Source of the DNA: Actinacidiphila rubida
GTDB lineage: Bacteria > Actinomycetota > Actinomycetes > Streptomycetales > Streptomycetaceae
Reading direction: 5' to 3'
Length of the DNA: 64,000 nucleotides
Assembly (NCBI RefSeq): GCF_900110255.1
Contig: NZ_FODD01000019.1
Location: forward strand, 115,332 to 179,331
The position numbers and the translations under genes are program-made. This document shows, piece by piece, positions 8,543-17,562 of the stretch (position 1 is the first letter of the stretch; each line of letters begins with the position of its first letter). The notes under the pieces are model-generated. The model was given only the letters and a program-made list of their open reading frames with translations, made no database searches and was not told the DNA's origin.

Positions 8543-8614
8543 CGGACTGCTCCTGGGGACGCGCGGGGACGGCGGGGGGATCAACCCGCGGGGGACGGAC
8601 GGCGGGTCACTCAA

Positions 8615-8926
8615 CTGTACGGGGCGGCACGGCGGATGGGGCCGCGGTGGCCGCTGTGGCGGCAGGGTTCACTCGTACGGGACTCAGAGGCGTGCGCGGG
8701 TTGACGTGCGGGGCGCGGGCGCGTTGAGCTGGTCCCCGAGCGGCGCCCGCGGCGGGCACTCCTGCCGGAGGGATGCCCGCGCGGGCCGAACGCCGCACGA
8801 GGTGCGGCGCTGAGCTGTGACGACGGCCGGGGTCCGCCTCCCCCCACAGGAGCGTCCCCGGCCGCCACTTGTACGGCGTACCGCCGTCCGAAAGTGTCAC
8901 CGGCCGGCATGAGGCAGGATGGGACG
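8615..8926. other. Intergenic region between OHCU-like gene and ECF sigma gene
   Basis: No gene is supported here. It holds an 8-bp hairpin CGCCGCAC-GAG-GTGCGGCG (8791-8809) and a 9-bp inverted repeat CGGCCGGGG/CCCCGGCCG (8824-8832 and 8856-8864). The divergent promoters of the flanking genes should lie here; none stands out by sequence. Confidence 0.5.
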
Positions 8927-9736
8927 GTGCACGAAGGGGTGGGGCCGGACGTGGATCTCGATACCGCGGTGAGCCGCGCGCAGGGCGGTGACGAGACCGC
9001 CTTCCGCGTCGTGTACCGGGCTGTGCAGCCGCAGTTGCTGCAGTACGTCCGGAGCCTGGTCGGGCCGGTGGACGCCGAGGACGTCGCGTCCGAGGCATGG
9101 CTGCAGATCGCCCGCGACCTCCCGTCGTTCCGCGGCGACGGCACGTCGATCCGCGGCTGGGCCGCGCGCATCGCCCGCAACCGGGCGCTGGACCACATCC
9201 GGGCCCGCAGCCGCCGCCCCGTCGCCGGTGGCGGCGTGGACGAACTCGTGCAGCTGCCGGACCGGGCCGACACCGCGGGCGAGGCGCTCGACGCGGTCGC
9301 CACCGACCGGGCCCTGGCCGCGATCGCCGCGCTGCCGCGCGAGCAGGCCGAGGCGGTCATGCTGCGCGTGGTGATGGGCCTGGACTCCACCAGCGCGGCC
9401 CGGGTGCTCGGCAAGCGGGCCGGATCGGTGCGGATGGCCACCCACCGCGGGCTGCGCAGGCTCGCCGAACTGCTGGAGCAGGAGGCGCAGGCCGAGCAGG
9501 AGCGGGCCGGCGCGGGAGTGCGGGCGCCCTCCGGTGAAGCAGCGGCCGCGCGCCGCTCCAGGGGCGCGCACGGTGCCGCGGACTCCACCGGCCCGGCGGA
9601 CGCGGGCGGCGGCGCGGGGCCGGCCGGCGGCGCCCGGCAGAACCGCGGCGGCCAGCCGGCCGAGCGGGCGTGCGACACCCGGAAGGGGACCGCCCGGCGT
9701 GCCGATGTGACGTTTTCCGCGTCCCGGGCGCTGTGA
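8927..9736 (+). CDS. ECF (sigma-70 family, group 4) RNA polymerase sigma factor
   Basis: An extracytoplasmic-function sigma factor of about 269 residues. Region 2 runs from FRVVYRAVQPQLLQYVRSLVG through the DAEDVASEAWLQIAR helix to the -10-reading segment. Region 4 is the helix-turn-helix LPREQAEAVMLRVVMGLDSTSAARVL...VRMATHRGLRRL. After region 4 there is an unusual disordered Ala/Gly/Arg-rich tail of about 85 residues. The GTG at 8927 has AGGA 7 bases upstream; ATG 8909 and GTG 8894 are in-frame alternatives. The next gene, 9 bases downstream, encodes a one-helix membrane protein that may be its anti-sigma factor. The regulon is unknown. Confidence 0.88.
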   Translation: MHEGVGPDVDLDTAVSRAQGGDETAFRVVYRAVQPQLLQYVRSLVGPVDAEDVASEAWLQIARDLPSFRGDGTSIRGWAARIARNRALDHIRARSRRPVAGGGVDELVQLPDRADTAGEALDAVATDRALAAIAALPREQAEAVMLRVVMGLDSTSAARVLGKRAGSVRMATHRGLRRLAELLEQEAQAEQERAGAGVRAPSGEAAAARRSRGAHGAADSTGPADAGGGAGPAGGARQNRGGQPAERACDTRKGTARRADVTFSASRAL

Positions 9737-9745
9737 GGAATTGAC

Positions 9746-11002
9746 ATGACCGACAACCCACGCCACGACGGCGCCCCACCGCTGCCCGGGCCCCGCTCGC
9801 AACGGGTCGCCCCCACGTCCCGGCCCGGGAACCGCCCCTCCCCGCGTACGGCCCGCGCCGACTGGCTCACCGGGCAGACGGCGGAACTGCTGCTGTCCGG
9901 CGGCCGCGTGCGGCCCGAGGACGTCACCGACGCCGCCGAGGCCGCCGCCGCGGACCGGCTGGCACGCCTGCTGTCCGCGGCCGCCGGCCGGCCCGCGCCC
10001 TACGCCGCGGAAGACCCGCTGGCCGGGCCCGGGTTCGTGCTGGACCCCGACCGCGAGGAGGCCGCCCTCGCGGCCTTCCGCGCCGCCCGCGCGACCGCCC
10101 CCGCCGCCGTGCCCGCGCGGCGCGACCGCACGCCCGGCCGGACGGCACGCCTGCGGCTGCCCGGCATGCGGTCGGTCCGCGTGGCGACCGCGGCGATGGC
10201 CGCGGTGCTCGCGCTCGGCGGGGTGGCCGCCGCGGTCGCGGCCGGCACCGGCCGGCTGCCGCTGCCCGGCGGCGGCTCGGGCGCGCCCGCGGTCAGCACC
10301 ACGCCCGGCGCGGGCGGCCACGGCGGGGGCGAGGCGCCCGCCACCACCGCGCCGCCGCGGCGCGGCGCCGGCGGCGCGCACGGCACGTCCCCGTCCGCGC
10401 CGTCCCGGCGCTGCGCCACCGGGCCCCAGCAGGACACCGACCGCTGGTACGGGCGGCCGGGGCTCGGCGCGCCCTGCGCCGGCGACCGCTCCGGCAACGG
10501 CAACGGCAAGGACCGCTCGCAGGACGGGCGCGACAGCACGGGCCAGTCGAACGGCGAAGGCCAGGCCAACGGGCAGGCCAACGGCCAGGGCAACGGGCAG
10601 TCCAACGGCAAGGGCGGCAACGAGGGGAAGGGCGAGGGCAAGGCGAACGGCGAGAGCGACGGGAAGAGCGACGCCGCCGGCAACGGCGAGGTCAAGAGCG
10701 ACGTCAAGAGCGCCGTCAAGGGATCGAGCGGCGCCACCGCGGACCCCGCCGCCCCCGACGGCGCGGCCGCCGCGGTGAAGGACGACGGCAAGGCGGCCGG
10801 CGGCCCGCACGGCGCCGGACCGGGCGGCTCCGCCCAGTCGTCCGGGACGGTCCGCCGGGGCGGCACGGGCGGCCCCCGCACCACCGCGGCCCGCCCCGGA
10901 CACGGGAGAAAAGCGGGCACATCGGCACAGAAAGCCGCCCGGGGAACGGCAGTCGGGCCCGTCCCGCGGCCGAGCCCGGCACCGGCTCCCGCAACGTCCT
11001 GA
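9746..11002 (+). CDS. Putative anti-sigma-like membrane protein with Asn-Gly/Lys repeats
   Basis: A 418-residue protein with three parts. The cytosolic N-terminus (about 1-140) contains helices such as DWLTGQTAELLLSG and EAAAADRLARLLSAA. One membrane helix lies at about 143-165. A long, low-complexity outside part follows, with an Asn/Gly/Gln/Lys/Ser-rich repeat tract at about 250-330 and then Ala/Gly/Arg-rich sequence. It lacks the HxxxCxxC zinc motif of ZAS anti-sigma factors. Its place 9 bases after an ECF sigma gene suggests it controls that sigma factor, but this is inferred only from position. Confidence 0.6.
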   Translation: MTDNPRHDGAPPLPGPRSQRVAPTSRPGNRPSPRTARADWLTGQTAELLLSGGRVRPEDVTDAAEAAAADRLARLLSAAAGRPAPYAAEDPLAGPGFVLDPDREEAALAAFRAARATAPAAVPARRDRTPGRTARLRLPGMRSVRVATAAMAAVLALGGVAAAVAAGTGRLPLPGGGSGAPAVSTTPGAGGHGGGEAPATTAPPRRGAGGAHGTSPSAPSRRCATGPQQDTDRWYGRPGLGAPCAGDRSGNGNGKDRSQDGRDSTGQSNGEGQANGQANGQGNGQSNGKGGNEGKGEGKANGESDGKSDAAGNGEVKSDVKSAVKGSSGATADPAAPDGAAAAVKDDGKAAGGPHGAGPGGSAQSSGTVRRGGTGGPRTTAARPGHGRKAGTSAQKAARGTAVGPVPRPSPAPAPATS

Positions 11003-11011
11003 CAAGGCACG

Positions 11012-11157
11012 TCGGCCGCCGGGTGACACTTCCGGCGGCCGATGCGCTGTAGGTAGTGAACCGACTGGTCATCGGTTCGGTGGACGCCGGTTCTCCCCGT
11101 ACCGGCGTCCACGTACAGAGAGCGCGGCCGGGCGCATTCCCCCTGCCCGGCCGCGCT
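11012..11157. terminator. Four successive hairpins between convergent genes
   Basis: Four inverted repeats follow one another: TCGGCCGCCGG/CCGGCGGCCGA (11012-11042), GAACCGA/TCGGTTC (11058-11078), TGGACGCCGGT/ACCGGCGTCCA (11081-11111), and AGCGCGGCCGGGC/GCCCGGCCGCGCT (11121-11157). Stems are 11, 7, 11 and 13 bp. They lie between the convergent sigma-operon end (11002) and the L,D-transpeptidase stop (11235), so at least one probably terminates each transcript. Confidence 0.7.
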
Positions 11158-11234
11158 CGTACGTCGGGCAGTGCGTCGTGACGGCGCCTTCGGTCCGCCG
11201 TCGGTGCGTCAGCGCCCCGCGGCGCCCGCGGACG

Positions 11235-12137
11235 TCACCAGTAGACGACGACCTTGTCGCCGACCTTCACCTCGTCGAAGAGCCGGGCGATCGCCGCCCG
11301 GTCCCTGACGTTGACGCAGCCGTGCGAGGCACCCGCGTAGCCGCGGGCCGCGAAGTCCGCGGAGTAGTGCACGGCTTCACCCCCGCTGAAGAACATCGCG
11401 TACGGCATCGCCGTGTGGTAGAGCGTCGACACGTGGTCGCGGCTCTTGAACGTGACGTGGAAGAGGCCCTCGCGGGTCGGCGTGTACTGCGAGCCGAACC
11501 GCACGTCCATGGTGGCCTGCACCTTGCCGTCGACGACCCAGGACAGCGTCCGGGTGGTCTTGCTGATGCACATCGCGTGGCCGGTCATGCAGCGCGGGTC
11601 GAGCTTGGCCACCGGCTTCGGCGCGACCGGCGGGTACATCTCCCGGTGGGTCGGCGGCCGCGTCAGCGAGCGCAGCCTCGTCCAGGTCGTCGACGTCACC
11701 GTGCCGCTCTCGCGCAGGCCGTGCCGCTCCTGGAAGTCGGTCACCGCGTGCACGGTGACGGTGCCGTAGTAGCCGGTCGGCGTGCGGCTGAACAGGTGCA
11801 GCTGGCCGAGCCTGGCCTGCAGTTCGCGCACCTGGGCGCTGGTGGTGCCGGAGGCCATCACCACGGGCTCGGCCGGCGGCCTGGTCGTGGGCGGTGCCGC
11901 CGGCTTCGTCGTGGCCGGCGTGGCGGCGGGCGTGGTCGTCGCCGCGGCCGTCGGATCACCGGACGGTGCGGCCGGGGCGCTGGTCGAGGGCGTCCCGGTG
12001 GCGGTGGCCGGCGCCGACGGCTTGCCGTCGGCGGCGTTCCCGGTCGGCCCGCAGGCCGTGAGGACGGCCGCGGACAGCGCGGCTGTCGCCGCCGCCATCG
12101 CCAGGGCCGCCGGAGGTCTTCTGCGCACGGCTGTCAC
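11235..12137 (-). CDS. L,D-transpeptidase (YkuD/ErfK) lipoprotein with peptidoglycan-binding domain
   Basis: A 300-residue lipoprotein with the lipobox ending at C29 (LTAC) and a Thr/Ala/Pro linker to about residue 85. A PG_binding_1-type repeat follows (about 95-155, VRELQARLGQLHLF...VTDFQERHGL). The C-terminal YkuD domain carries H257 and the catalytic SHGCVNVRD (S271, H272, G273, C274). Such enzymes make 3-3 peptide cross-links in the wall or attach proteins to peptidoglycan outside the membrane. The active site is complete. It is divergent from the mutase gene at 12324. Confidence 0.93.
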   Translation of the reverse strand: MTAVRRRPPAALAMAAATAALSAAVLTACGPTGNAADGKPSAPATATGTPSTSAPAAPSGDPTAAATTTPAATPATTKPAAPPTTRPPAEPVVMASGTTSAQVRELQARLGQLHLFSRTPTGYYGTVTVHAVTDFQERHGLRESGTVTSTTWTRLRSLTRPPTHREMYPPVAPKPVAKLDPRCMTGHAMCISKTTRTLSWVVDGKVQATMDVRFGSQYTPTREGLFHVTFKSRDHVSTLYHTAMPYAMFFSGGEAVHYSADFAARGYAGASHGCVNVRDRAAIARLFDEVKVGDKVVVYW

Positions 12138-12323
12138 CTTCCCCGCTCTTGCCGTGGTGCGTGGTCTGTCACCCCGTAGACACCGAATCCCGCCTGCGCG
12201 GTTGCGACCCGTTCGGGGAAGACTGTGAGGAAGGTCCCAGCCCGTCGCACTGCACGGCCAGCACGGCCGCCACTACAGTCCGTGGCTGATCCCACCCGTC
12301 AGTACTTCAGCGGAGGCGTGAGC

Positions 12324-13904
12324 ATGGCGCGCGAGTCGGAATCCGGTCTGCCGATCGAACCGGTCTACGGTCCCGACGCCCTGGACGGGTGGGACCCCGA
12401 CAGCAGACTCGGCGCGCCCGGCGGCTACCCGTTCACCCGCGGCGTCTACCCGTCGATGTACACCGGCCGGCCCTGGACGATGCGCCAGTACGCCGGGTTC
12501 GGCACCGCGACCGAGTCCAACGCCCGCTACCAGCAGCTCATCGCCAACGGCACCATGGGCCTGTCGGTCGCCTTCGACCTGCCGACGCAGATGGGCCACG
12601 ACTCCGACGCGCCGATCGCGCACGGCGAGGTCGGCAAGGTCGGCGTGGCCATCGACTCGGTCGAGGACATGAAGGTGCTGTTCGGCGGCATCCCGCTGGA
12701 CAAGGTCTCCACCTCGATGACCATCAACGCCCCCGCCGCGCTGCTGCTGCTCCTCTACCAGCTCGTCGGCGAGGAGCAGGGCGTGCCCGCCGACCAGCTC
12801 ACCGGCACCATCCAGAACGACGTGCTGAAGGAGTACATCGCCCGCGGCACGTACATCTTCCCGCCCAAGCCCAGCCTGCGGCTGATCGCCGACATCTTCG
12901 CGTACTGCAGGGCCGAGATCCCCAAGTGGAACACCATCTCGATCTCCGGCTACCACATGGCGGAGGCCGGCGCCTCGCCCGCGCAGGAGATCGCGTTCAC
13001 CCTGGCCGACGGCATCGAGTACGTGCGGACCGCGATCGCCGCGGGCATGGACGTGGACGACTTCGCGCCCCGGCTGTCGTTCTTCTTCGTCTCCCGCACC
13101 ACGATCCTGGAGGAGGTCGCGAAGTTCCGCGCGGCCCGCCGGATCTGGGCACGGGTGATGCGCGACGAGTTCGGCGCGAAGAACCCCAAGTCGCAGATGC
13201 TGCGCTTCCACACCCAGACCGCGGGCGTGCAGCTGACGGCCCAGCAGCCCGAGGTCAACCTGGTGCGGGTCGCCGTCCAGGGCCTGGCCGCGGTGCTCGG
13301 CGGCACGCAGTCGCTGCACACCAACAGCTTCGACGAGGCCATCGCGCTGCCCACCGACAAGTCCGCGCGCCTGGCGCTGCGCACCCAGCAGGTGCTGGCC
13401 TACGAGACCGACGTCACCGCGACCGTCGACCCGTTCGCCGGGTCCTACGTGGTCGAGAAGATGACCGACGAGGTCGAGGCGGCCGCGCTGGAGCTGATGG
13501 CCAAGGTCGAGGAGCTCGGCGGCGCGGTCACCGCGATCGAGCACGGCTTCCAGAAGTCCGAGATCGAGCGGAACGCCTACCGCATCGCGCTGGAGACGGA
13601 GGCCGGCGACCGGACCGTGGTCGGCGTCAACCGCTTCAAGCTGGACGAGGAGGAGCCGTACGAGCCGCTGCGGGTCGACCCGGCGATCGAGGCGCAGCAG
13701 GCGCAGCGGCTCGCCGACCTGCGGGCCGGCCGCGACCAGGCCGCGGTCGACACGGCGCTCGACGCGCTGCGCAAGGCCGCCGAGGGCACGGACAACGTCC
13801 TGTACCCGATGAAGGACGCGCTGCGCGCCCGCGCGACCGTCGGCGAGGTGTGCAACGCGCTGCGCGAGGTGTGGGGGACGTACGTCCCGTCCGACGTGTT
13901 CTGA
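12324..13904 (+). CDS. Acyl-CoA mutase large subunit, methylmalonyl-CoA mutase type (no B12 domain)
   Basis: A 526-residue catalytic TIM-barrel subunit of a B12-dependent acyl-CoA mutase. Conserved blocks include RQYAGFGTATESN, LSVAFDLPTQMGHDSD, GTIQNDVLKEY and ISISGYHMAEAGA. The specificity positions that distinguish methylmalonyl-CoA mutase (Tyr89 and Arg207 in Propionibacterium) are Y56 and R174 here. Isobutyryl-CoA mutase has Phe and Gln, so this enzyme looks methylmalonyl-like. The cobalamin domain (DxHxxG) is absent, and no small-subunit gene occurs in the window, so a separate subunit must come from elsewhere. The start ATG 12324 has GGAGG at 12312; GTG 12318 is an alternative. Confidence 0.88.
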   Translation: MARESESGLPIEPVYGPDALDGWDPDSRLGAPGGYPFTRGVYPSMYTGRPWTMRQYAGFGTATESNARYQQLIANGTMGLSVAFDLPTQMGHDSDAPIAHGEVGKVGVAIDSVEDMKVLFGGIPLDKVSTSMTINAPAALLLLLYQLVGEEQGVPADQLTGTIQNDVLKEYIARGTYIFPPKPSLRLIADIFAYCRAEIPKWNTISISGYHMAEAGASPAQEIAFTLADGIEYVRTAIAAGMDVDDFAPRLSFFFVSRTTILEEVAKFRAARRIWARVMRDEFGAKNPKSQMLRFHTQTAGVQLTAQQPEVNLVRVAVQGLAAVLGGTQSLHTNSFDEAIALPTDKSARLALRTQQVLAYETDVTATVDPFAGSYVVEKMTDEVEAAALELMAKVEELGGAVTAIEHGFQKSEIERNAYRIALETEAGDRTVVGVNRFKLDEEEPYEPLRVDPAIEAQQAQRLADLRAGRDQAAVDTALDALRKAAEGTDNVLYPMKDALRARATVGEVCNALREVWGTYVPSDVF

Positions 13905-13943
13905 GCCGGGCGGCCGGGGGATCGGCGGCCGGTCCGGCGGGCG

Positions 13944-14633
13944 TCAGCGGGTGGCGTAGCCCAGGACGCGGTCGCTGAGCAGCGACTCCAGGGTGTCCAG
14001 GAGGGCGAGGGCCGCCTCGGCGATCGTGCCGGGCGCCTCACTCGCCGAGCTGCGGCGGCCGATCTCGCGGAACACCTCGCTCTGCACCCAGCCGAGCTGG
14101 GCGGCGACCAGACGCGGCGTCGGATCGCCGTCGGCGGCGCCGGTCTCCTCGGCGAGCACGGCGGCCAGCGCATCGACCATCTCCCGGGCTATCGCGTCCA
14201 GCCGCACCGCGAGCGCCGGCTCGGCCCGGGCCATCTCCAGGAACCGCCCGAACCCGTGGGTCAGCCCGGCCATCCGGTCGCGCTGCCGCATCTCGCCGCG
14301 CAGCGCGGCCAGCACCGCGGCGGCGGCGGACACGCCGGGAACCCGGTCGGCCACCATCTGGACCATCCGCTGCGCCGAGGCCTCCTCGGGGTAGCAGACG
14401 AGGTCCTCCTTGGACGGGAAGTAGGTGTAGACCGTGTTGACCGAGACCTCCGCGGTCCTCGCCACCTCCGCGATCGTCACCTGGGCGAAGCCGTGGTCGA
14501 GGAAGAGGCCGGTCGCGACCTCGGCGATGTGCCGCCGGGTCCGCCTCCTCTTCTCGTCGCGCAGCCCGACCGCGTGGATCTCCTCCGCGCGGGTCGGACG
14601 GCCGCGCACGCTGCCGTGGGTGATGTCGGTCAC
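13944..14633 (-). CDS. TetR-family transcriptional regulator
   Basis: A 229-residue regulator with a TetR N-terminal domain: IAEVATGLFLDHGFAQVTIA then EVARTAEVSVNTVYTYFPSK at about residues 36-75. An all-alpha ligand domain follows. The start is GTG 14633; the in-frame ATG at 14687 would precede the promoter. TACGAT (14640-14645, minus strand) fits a -10 ending 6 bases before the GTG, so the mRNA may be leaderless. ACGCT/AGCGT halves flank that -10, suggesting self-repression. It is convergent with the mutase gene; any link to it is unproven. Confidence 0.9.
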   Translation of the reverse strand: MTDITHGSVRGRPTRAEEIHAVGLRDEKRRRTRRHIAEVATGLFLDHGFAQVTIAEVARTAEVSVNTVYTYFPSKEDLVCYPEEASAQRMVQMVADRVPGVSAAAAVLAALRGEMRQRDRMAGLTHGFGRFLEMARAEPALAVRLDAIAREMVDALAAVLAEETGAADGDPTPRLVAAQLGWVQSEVFREIGRRSSASEAPGTIAEAALALLDTLESLLSDRVLGYATR

Positions 14634-14898
14634 GCTTCCATCGTAAGGCAGCGTTGTCAGCGGCCGGAGCGCGCGCGGCGGCGCCACGACCGGCCCGGGC
14701 CCGCCCGCGACGCGGTGTGCGGCACCCGTCCCAAGACGGCCCGGAACGACGGGCGTTCACCCTGCCGCAGTCCAGGCTTCGCCTTCCGGCCCGGTCGGCG
14801 TCGTCCGGCTCCGCTGTGATGGGCCACCACCCGTGCGGTGCCACGCCCAACGGGTCACGCGCGTTCAGGCGCGGTACGCACCCCCTCCCGGAGGACCC

Positions 14899-17529
14899 GT
14901 GTCCCCAGCAGCCAAGGCCGCCCCCGACCAGGGCAACCCCGCGAGCACGGCAGGGGAGCAGCGGCCGCCGACCGGCGACGGGCGGACGCGAGGCCTCCAG
15001 GGCGCCGGCGCGTGGCTCCTGGCCCGCGCCCGGCACAGCGCCCCGGTGCACGCCGGACTGGCCGCCGCCGTGCTGGCCTGCGTCGTCTTCTGCCTCGGCG
15101 GCCTGCTGGCCGGCACCTACCCGCTCGGCTCGCACACCCGCAACATCGTGGACCTCGGCAACCAGTACCTGCCGTACCACGCCTACTGGCGCACGATGCT
15201 GCTCGGCCACGCCGACGGCGACCTGTTCGTGAACTGGAACTCCGGGTTCGGCTCGAACTTCCTCGGCGACTTCGGCACCTACCTGAGCAGCCCCTTCGAC
15301 CTGCTGGTGGTGTTCTTCCCGGCCGACAAGGTCGAGCTGGCGCTGTACGTCATCACCACGCTGAAGATCACCGCGGCCGCCGCCGCGATGGCCGTGCTGC
15401 TGCTGCGGCTGCGCCGCGGGCCCTGGCAGGTCGCCGCGGTGCTGGGCACGGCGTACGCGCTGTCCGGCTGGACGCTCGACAACGGCGCCACGGTCCCGAT
15501 GTGGCTCGACGGCCTGATCGCGTTCCCGCTGCTGTGCCTGGTGGGCGAGTGGGCCCGCACCGCCCGGCGCCCGGTGCTGGGGCCCCTGATCGTCGGCCTG
15601 GCCTGGACGGCCAACTTCTACACCGCCTACATGGCCACCATCGGCGCGGCCCTCGTGCTGCTGATCCGGCTGTTCACCGCGGACGAGACGGCCAGACGCC
15701 GGCTCGCCGGCCTGCTGCACGCCGCCCGCGGCGTGCTCATCGGCATCGGCCTGGCCACGCCGCTGGTGCTGGTGATCTTCAAGGCCACCAAGGTCGCCGA
15801 CCCCACGCCCCTGGTGCACTTCCAGCCGGCCGCCTGGCAGGACTTCGCCGCCCGGCTGCTGCCCGCCACCACCAGCACGGCGACGCCCGCGCTCTTCATC
15901 GGCACCCCGGCGCTCGTGCTGGCCCTGACGCTGCCCTTCAACCGGGCGGTGGCCGCCCGTACCCGGGCCGTGTGGTCGGCCGCCCTGGTGCTGGTGGCGC
16001 TGTCGCTCAACTGGGAGCCCACGCACCTGATCTGGCACGCGGGCGCCTCGCCCAACGGCATCCCGTTCCGGCAGACGTTCGTGCTGTGCGGCCTGCTGGT
16101 CATCGCGGCGTGGCTGTCCACCGCCGACGGGCTGCCCGCCCTGCCCGCGCTCGGCGCCGGCGTGGTGCTGGTCCTGGCGCTGGGCGCGGCCGGCCACGGC
16201 CGCGAGGTCGTCGACCGGTGGTCCTACCCCGGCTTCGCCGTCGCACTGCTCGTCGGGCTGCTGGCCGCGGCCGCGCTGCTGCTCGCGAAACGCCGGGTCC
16301 CCGGCGCGCGGGCGCTGCCGGTGGTGGCGCTCGCGCTGTTCGTCCTCGCCCAGGGCGGCGAGACCGTGGTGACCGGGATGCGTACCGCCGAGCTGCAGCT
16401 GAAGGAAGTGTCCTGGTCGCCACGGCTCGGCCCGGCCCAGTACGACATGGCGAAGGCGGTCGCCGCCAAGGACGACTGGCCGCGGTCGCGCACCGACCCC
16501 GGCAACGTGCCCGGCGGCAACGACGAGATGGTCGTCGGCGGGCAGGGCGCGGAGTACTACAGCAGCCTGACCGCGGACGACATGTCGTGGATGCTGTCCG
16601 AACTGGGCTTCGGCTACTACGCCAAGGGACGGCACACCATGTCCCTCGACAACCCGGTGACCGACGCGATCTTCTCCATCGGCACCCGGATGCACTCCCA
16701 GCCGCTCGCCCCGCCGCAGACCGACCAGGTGCCGCGGGCCGTCACCACGTCGACCACCTCCGCGGTGCCGCCGCTGGTGACCGTGCGCAGCGGTCTCGAC
16801 CTCGCGCACGCCCCGCAGCGCTGGGACGCCTCCGCGTTCGTCAACCAGGAGATGGTGCTGGGCGCCAGGGTCTACGACCCGGCCGCCCGGATCGTGCGGG
16901 CCAATCCCGCCAAGGGCGCCGCGGTCCTGACCACCACCTGCACCCCGGGCGCCCAGGTCTACTTCTGGGGACCGCAGTACACCGGCACCGCCACCCTGGA
17001 CGGCGGCCGGCCGGTCGCCTTCGACGGCCACCTGCCCGCGGTCCGCGGCTCGATGCAGGCCGTCGGCACCGTCCCGGCGTCGGGCACCGTGAAGGTCGCG
17101 CTGAGCTTCTTCGGCCACCTGCGGCTGCCGCAGCAGTCGATCGGCTGCCTCGTCAGGAGCCGGCTGGACGCGGCGGTCAAGCAGCTGACCGCGACCGGCG
17201 CGACCGACGTGCGGGTCGGCGGGCACACCCTCAGCGCCGACCTGCCGGCCGGCAGCACCGGCACCGCCGTCGTCGCCGTGCCGCGGATCAGCGGCTGGCG
17301 GTGCTCGGCCGGTGACGGGCACGCCACGTCCGCCCGCACCTACCTCGGCCTGATCGCCGTGCCGCTCGACGGTAAGGCCACCTCGATCAGCTGCTCCTTC
17401 CAGCCGCCCGGGCTCACACTCGGCGGCGCGGTGGGCGTGGCCGCGCTCATCTGCCTGATCGCGACCGGCTGGTGGTACCGCAGGGCCGAGCGGCGGGCCG
17501 ACGCGCGCGCGGAGGCCGCCGTCGCCTGA
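14899..17529 (+). CDS. YfhO-family multi-pass membrane protein (GT-C-like)
   Basis: An 876-residue integral membrane protein. Residues about 50-510 contain a dozen or so hydrophobic helices, with an early outside loop carrying NQYLPYHAYWRTML and FVNWNSGFGSNFLGDF, typical of YfhO proteins. A large outside beta-rich domain follows (about 520-840), then a last helix near 845-865. YfhO proteins are GT-C-type enzymes linked to sugar decoration of surface polymers. The start GTG 14899 has GGAGGA 3 bases upstream; the upstream in-frame ATG at 14833 has no ribosome site. Neighbouring glycopolymer genes support a cell-envelope role; the substrate is unknown. Confidence 0.82.
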   Translation: MSPAAKAAPDQGNPASTAGEQRPPTGDGRTRGLQGAGAWLLARARHSAPVHAGLAAAVLACVVFCLGGLLAGTYPLGSHTRNIVDLGNQYLPYHAYWRTMLLGHADGDLFVNWNSGFGSNFLGDFGTYLSSPFDLLVVFFPADKVELALYVITTLKITAAAAAMAVLLLRLRRGPWQVAAVLGTAYALSGWTLDNGATVPMWLDGLIAFPLLCLVGEWARTARRPVLGPLIVGLAWTANFYTAYMATIGAALVLLIRLFTADETARRRLAGLLHAARGVLIGIGLATPLVLVIFKATKVADPTPLVHFQPAAWQDFAARLLPATTSTATPALFIGTPALVLALTLPFNRAVAARTRAVWSAALVLVALSLNWEPTHLIWHAGASPNGIPFRQTFVLCGLLVIAAWLSTADGLPALPALGAGVVLVLALGAAGHGREVVDRWSYPGFAVALLVGLLAAAALLLAKRRVPGARALPVVALALFVLAQGGETVVTGMRTAELQLKEVSWSPRLGPAQYDMAKAVAAKDDWPRSRTDPGNVPGGNDEMVVGGQGAEYYSSLTADDMSWMLSELGFGYYAKGRHTMSLDNPVTDAIFSIGTRMHSQPLAPPQTDQVPRAVTTSTTSAVPPLVTVRSGLDLAHAPQRWDASAFVNQEMVLGARVYDPAARIVRANPAKGAAVLTTTCTPGAQVYFWGPQYTGTATLDGGRPVAFDGHLPAVRGSMQAVGTVPASGTVKVALSFFGHLRLPQQSIGCLVRSRLDAAVKQLTATGATDVRVGGHTLSADLPAGSTGTAVVAVPRISGWRCSAGDGHATSARTYLGLIAVPLDGKATSISCSFQPPGLTLGGAVGVAALICLIATGWWYRRAERRADARAEAAVA

Positions 17530-17562
17530 CGGCACCCCAGCCCAGCCCAGCCCAGCCCCGTC

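Noticed and set aside
14038..17535. Open frame of 1165 codons on the minus strand
   Set aside because: It covers the TetR and YfhO genes antisense and has the Gly/Arg/Gln-rich composition of a shadow; no start or ribosome site fits.
17536..17556. CCAGC tandem repeat as a satellite or CRISPR-like array
   Set aside because: Only about four short units with no spacers; simple slippage is enough.
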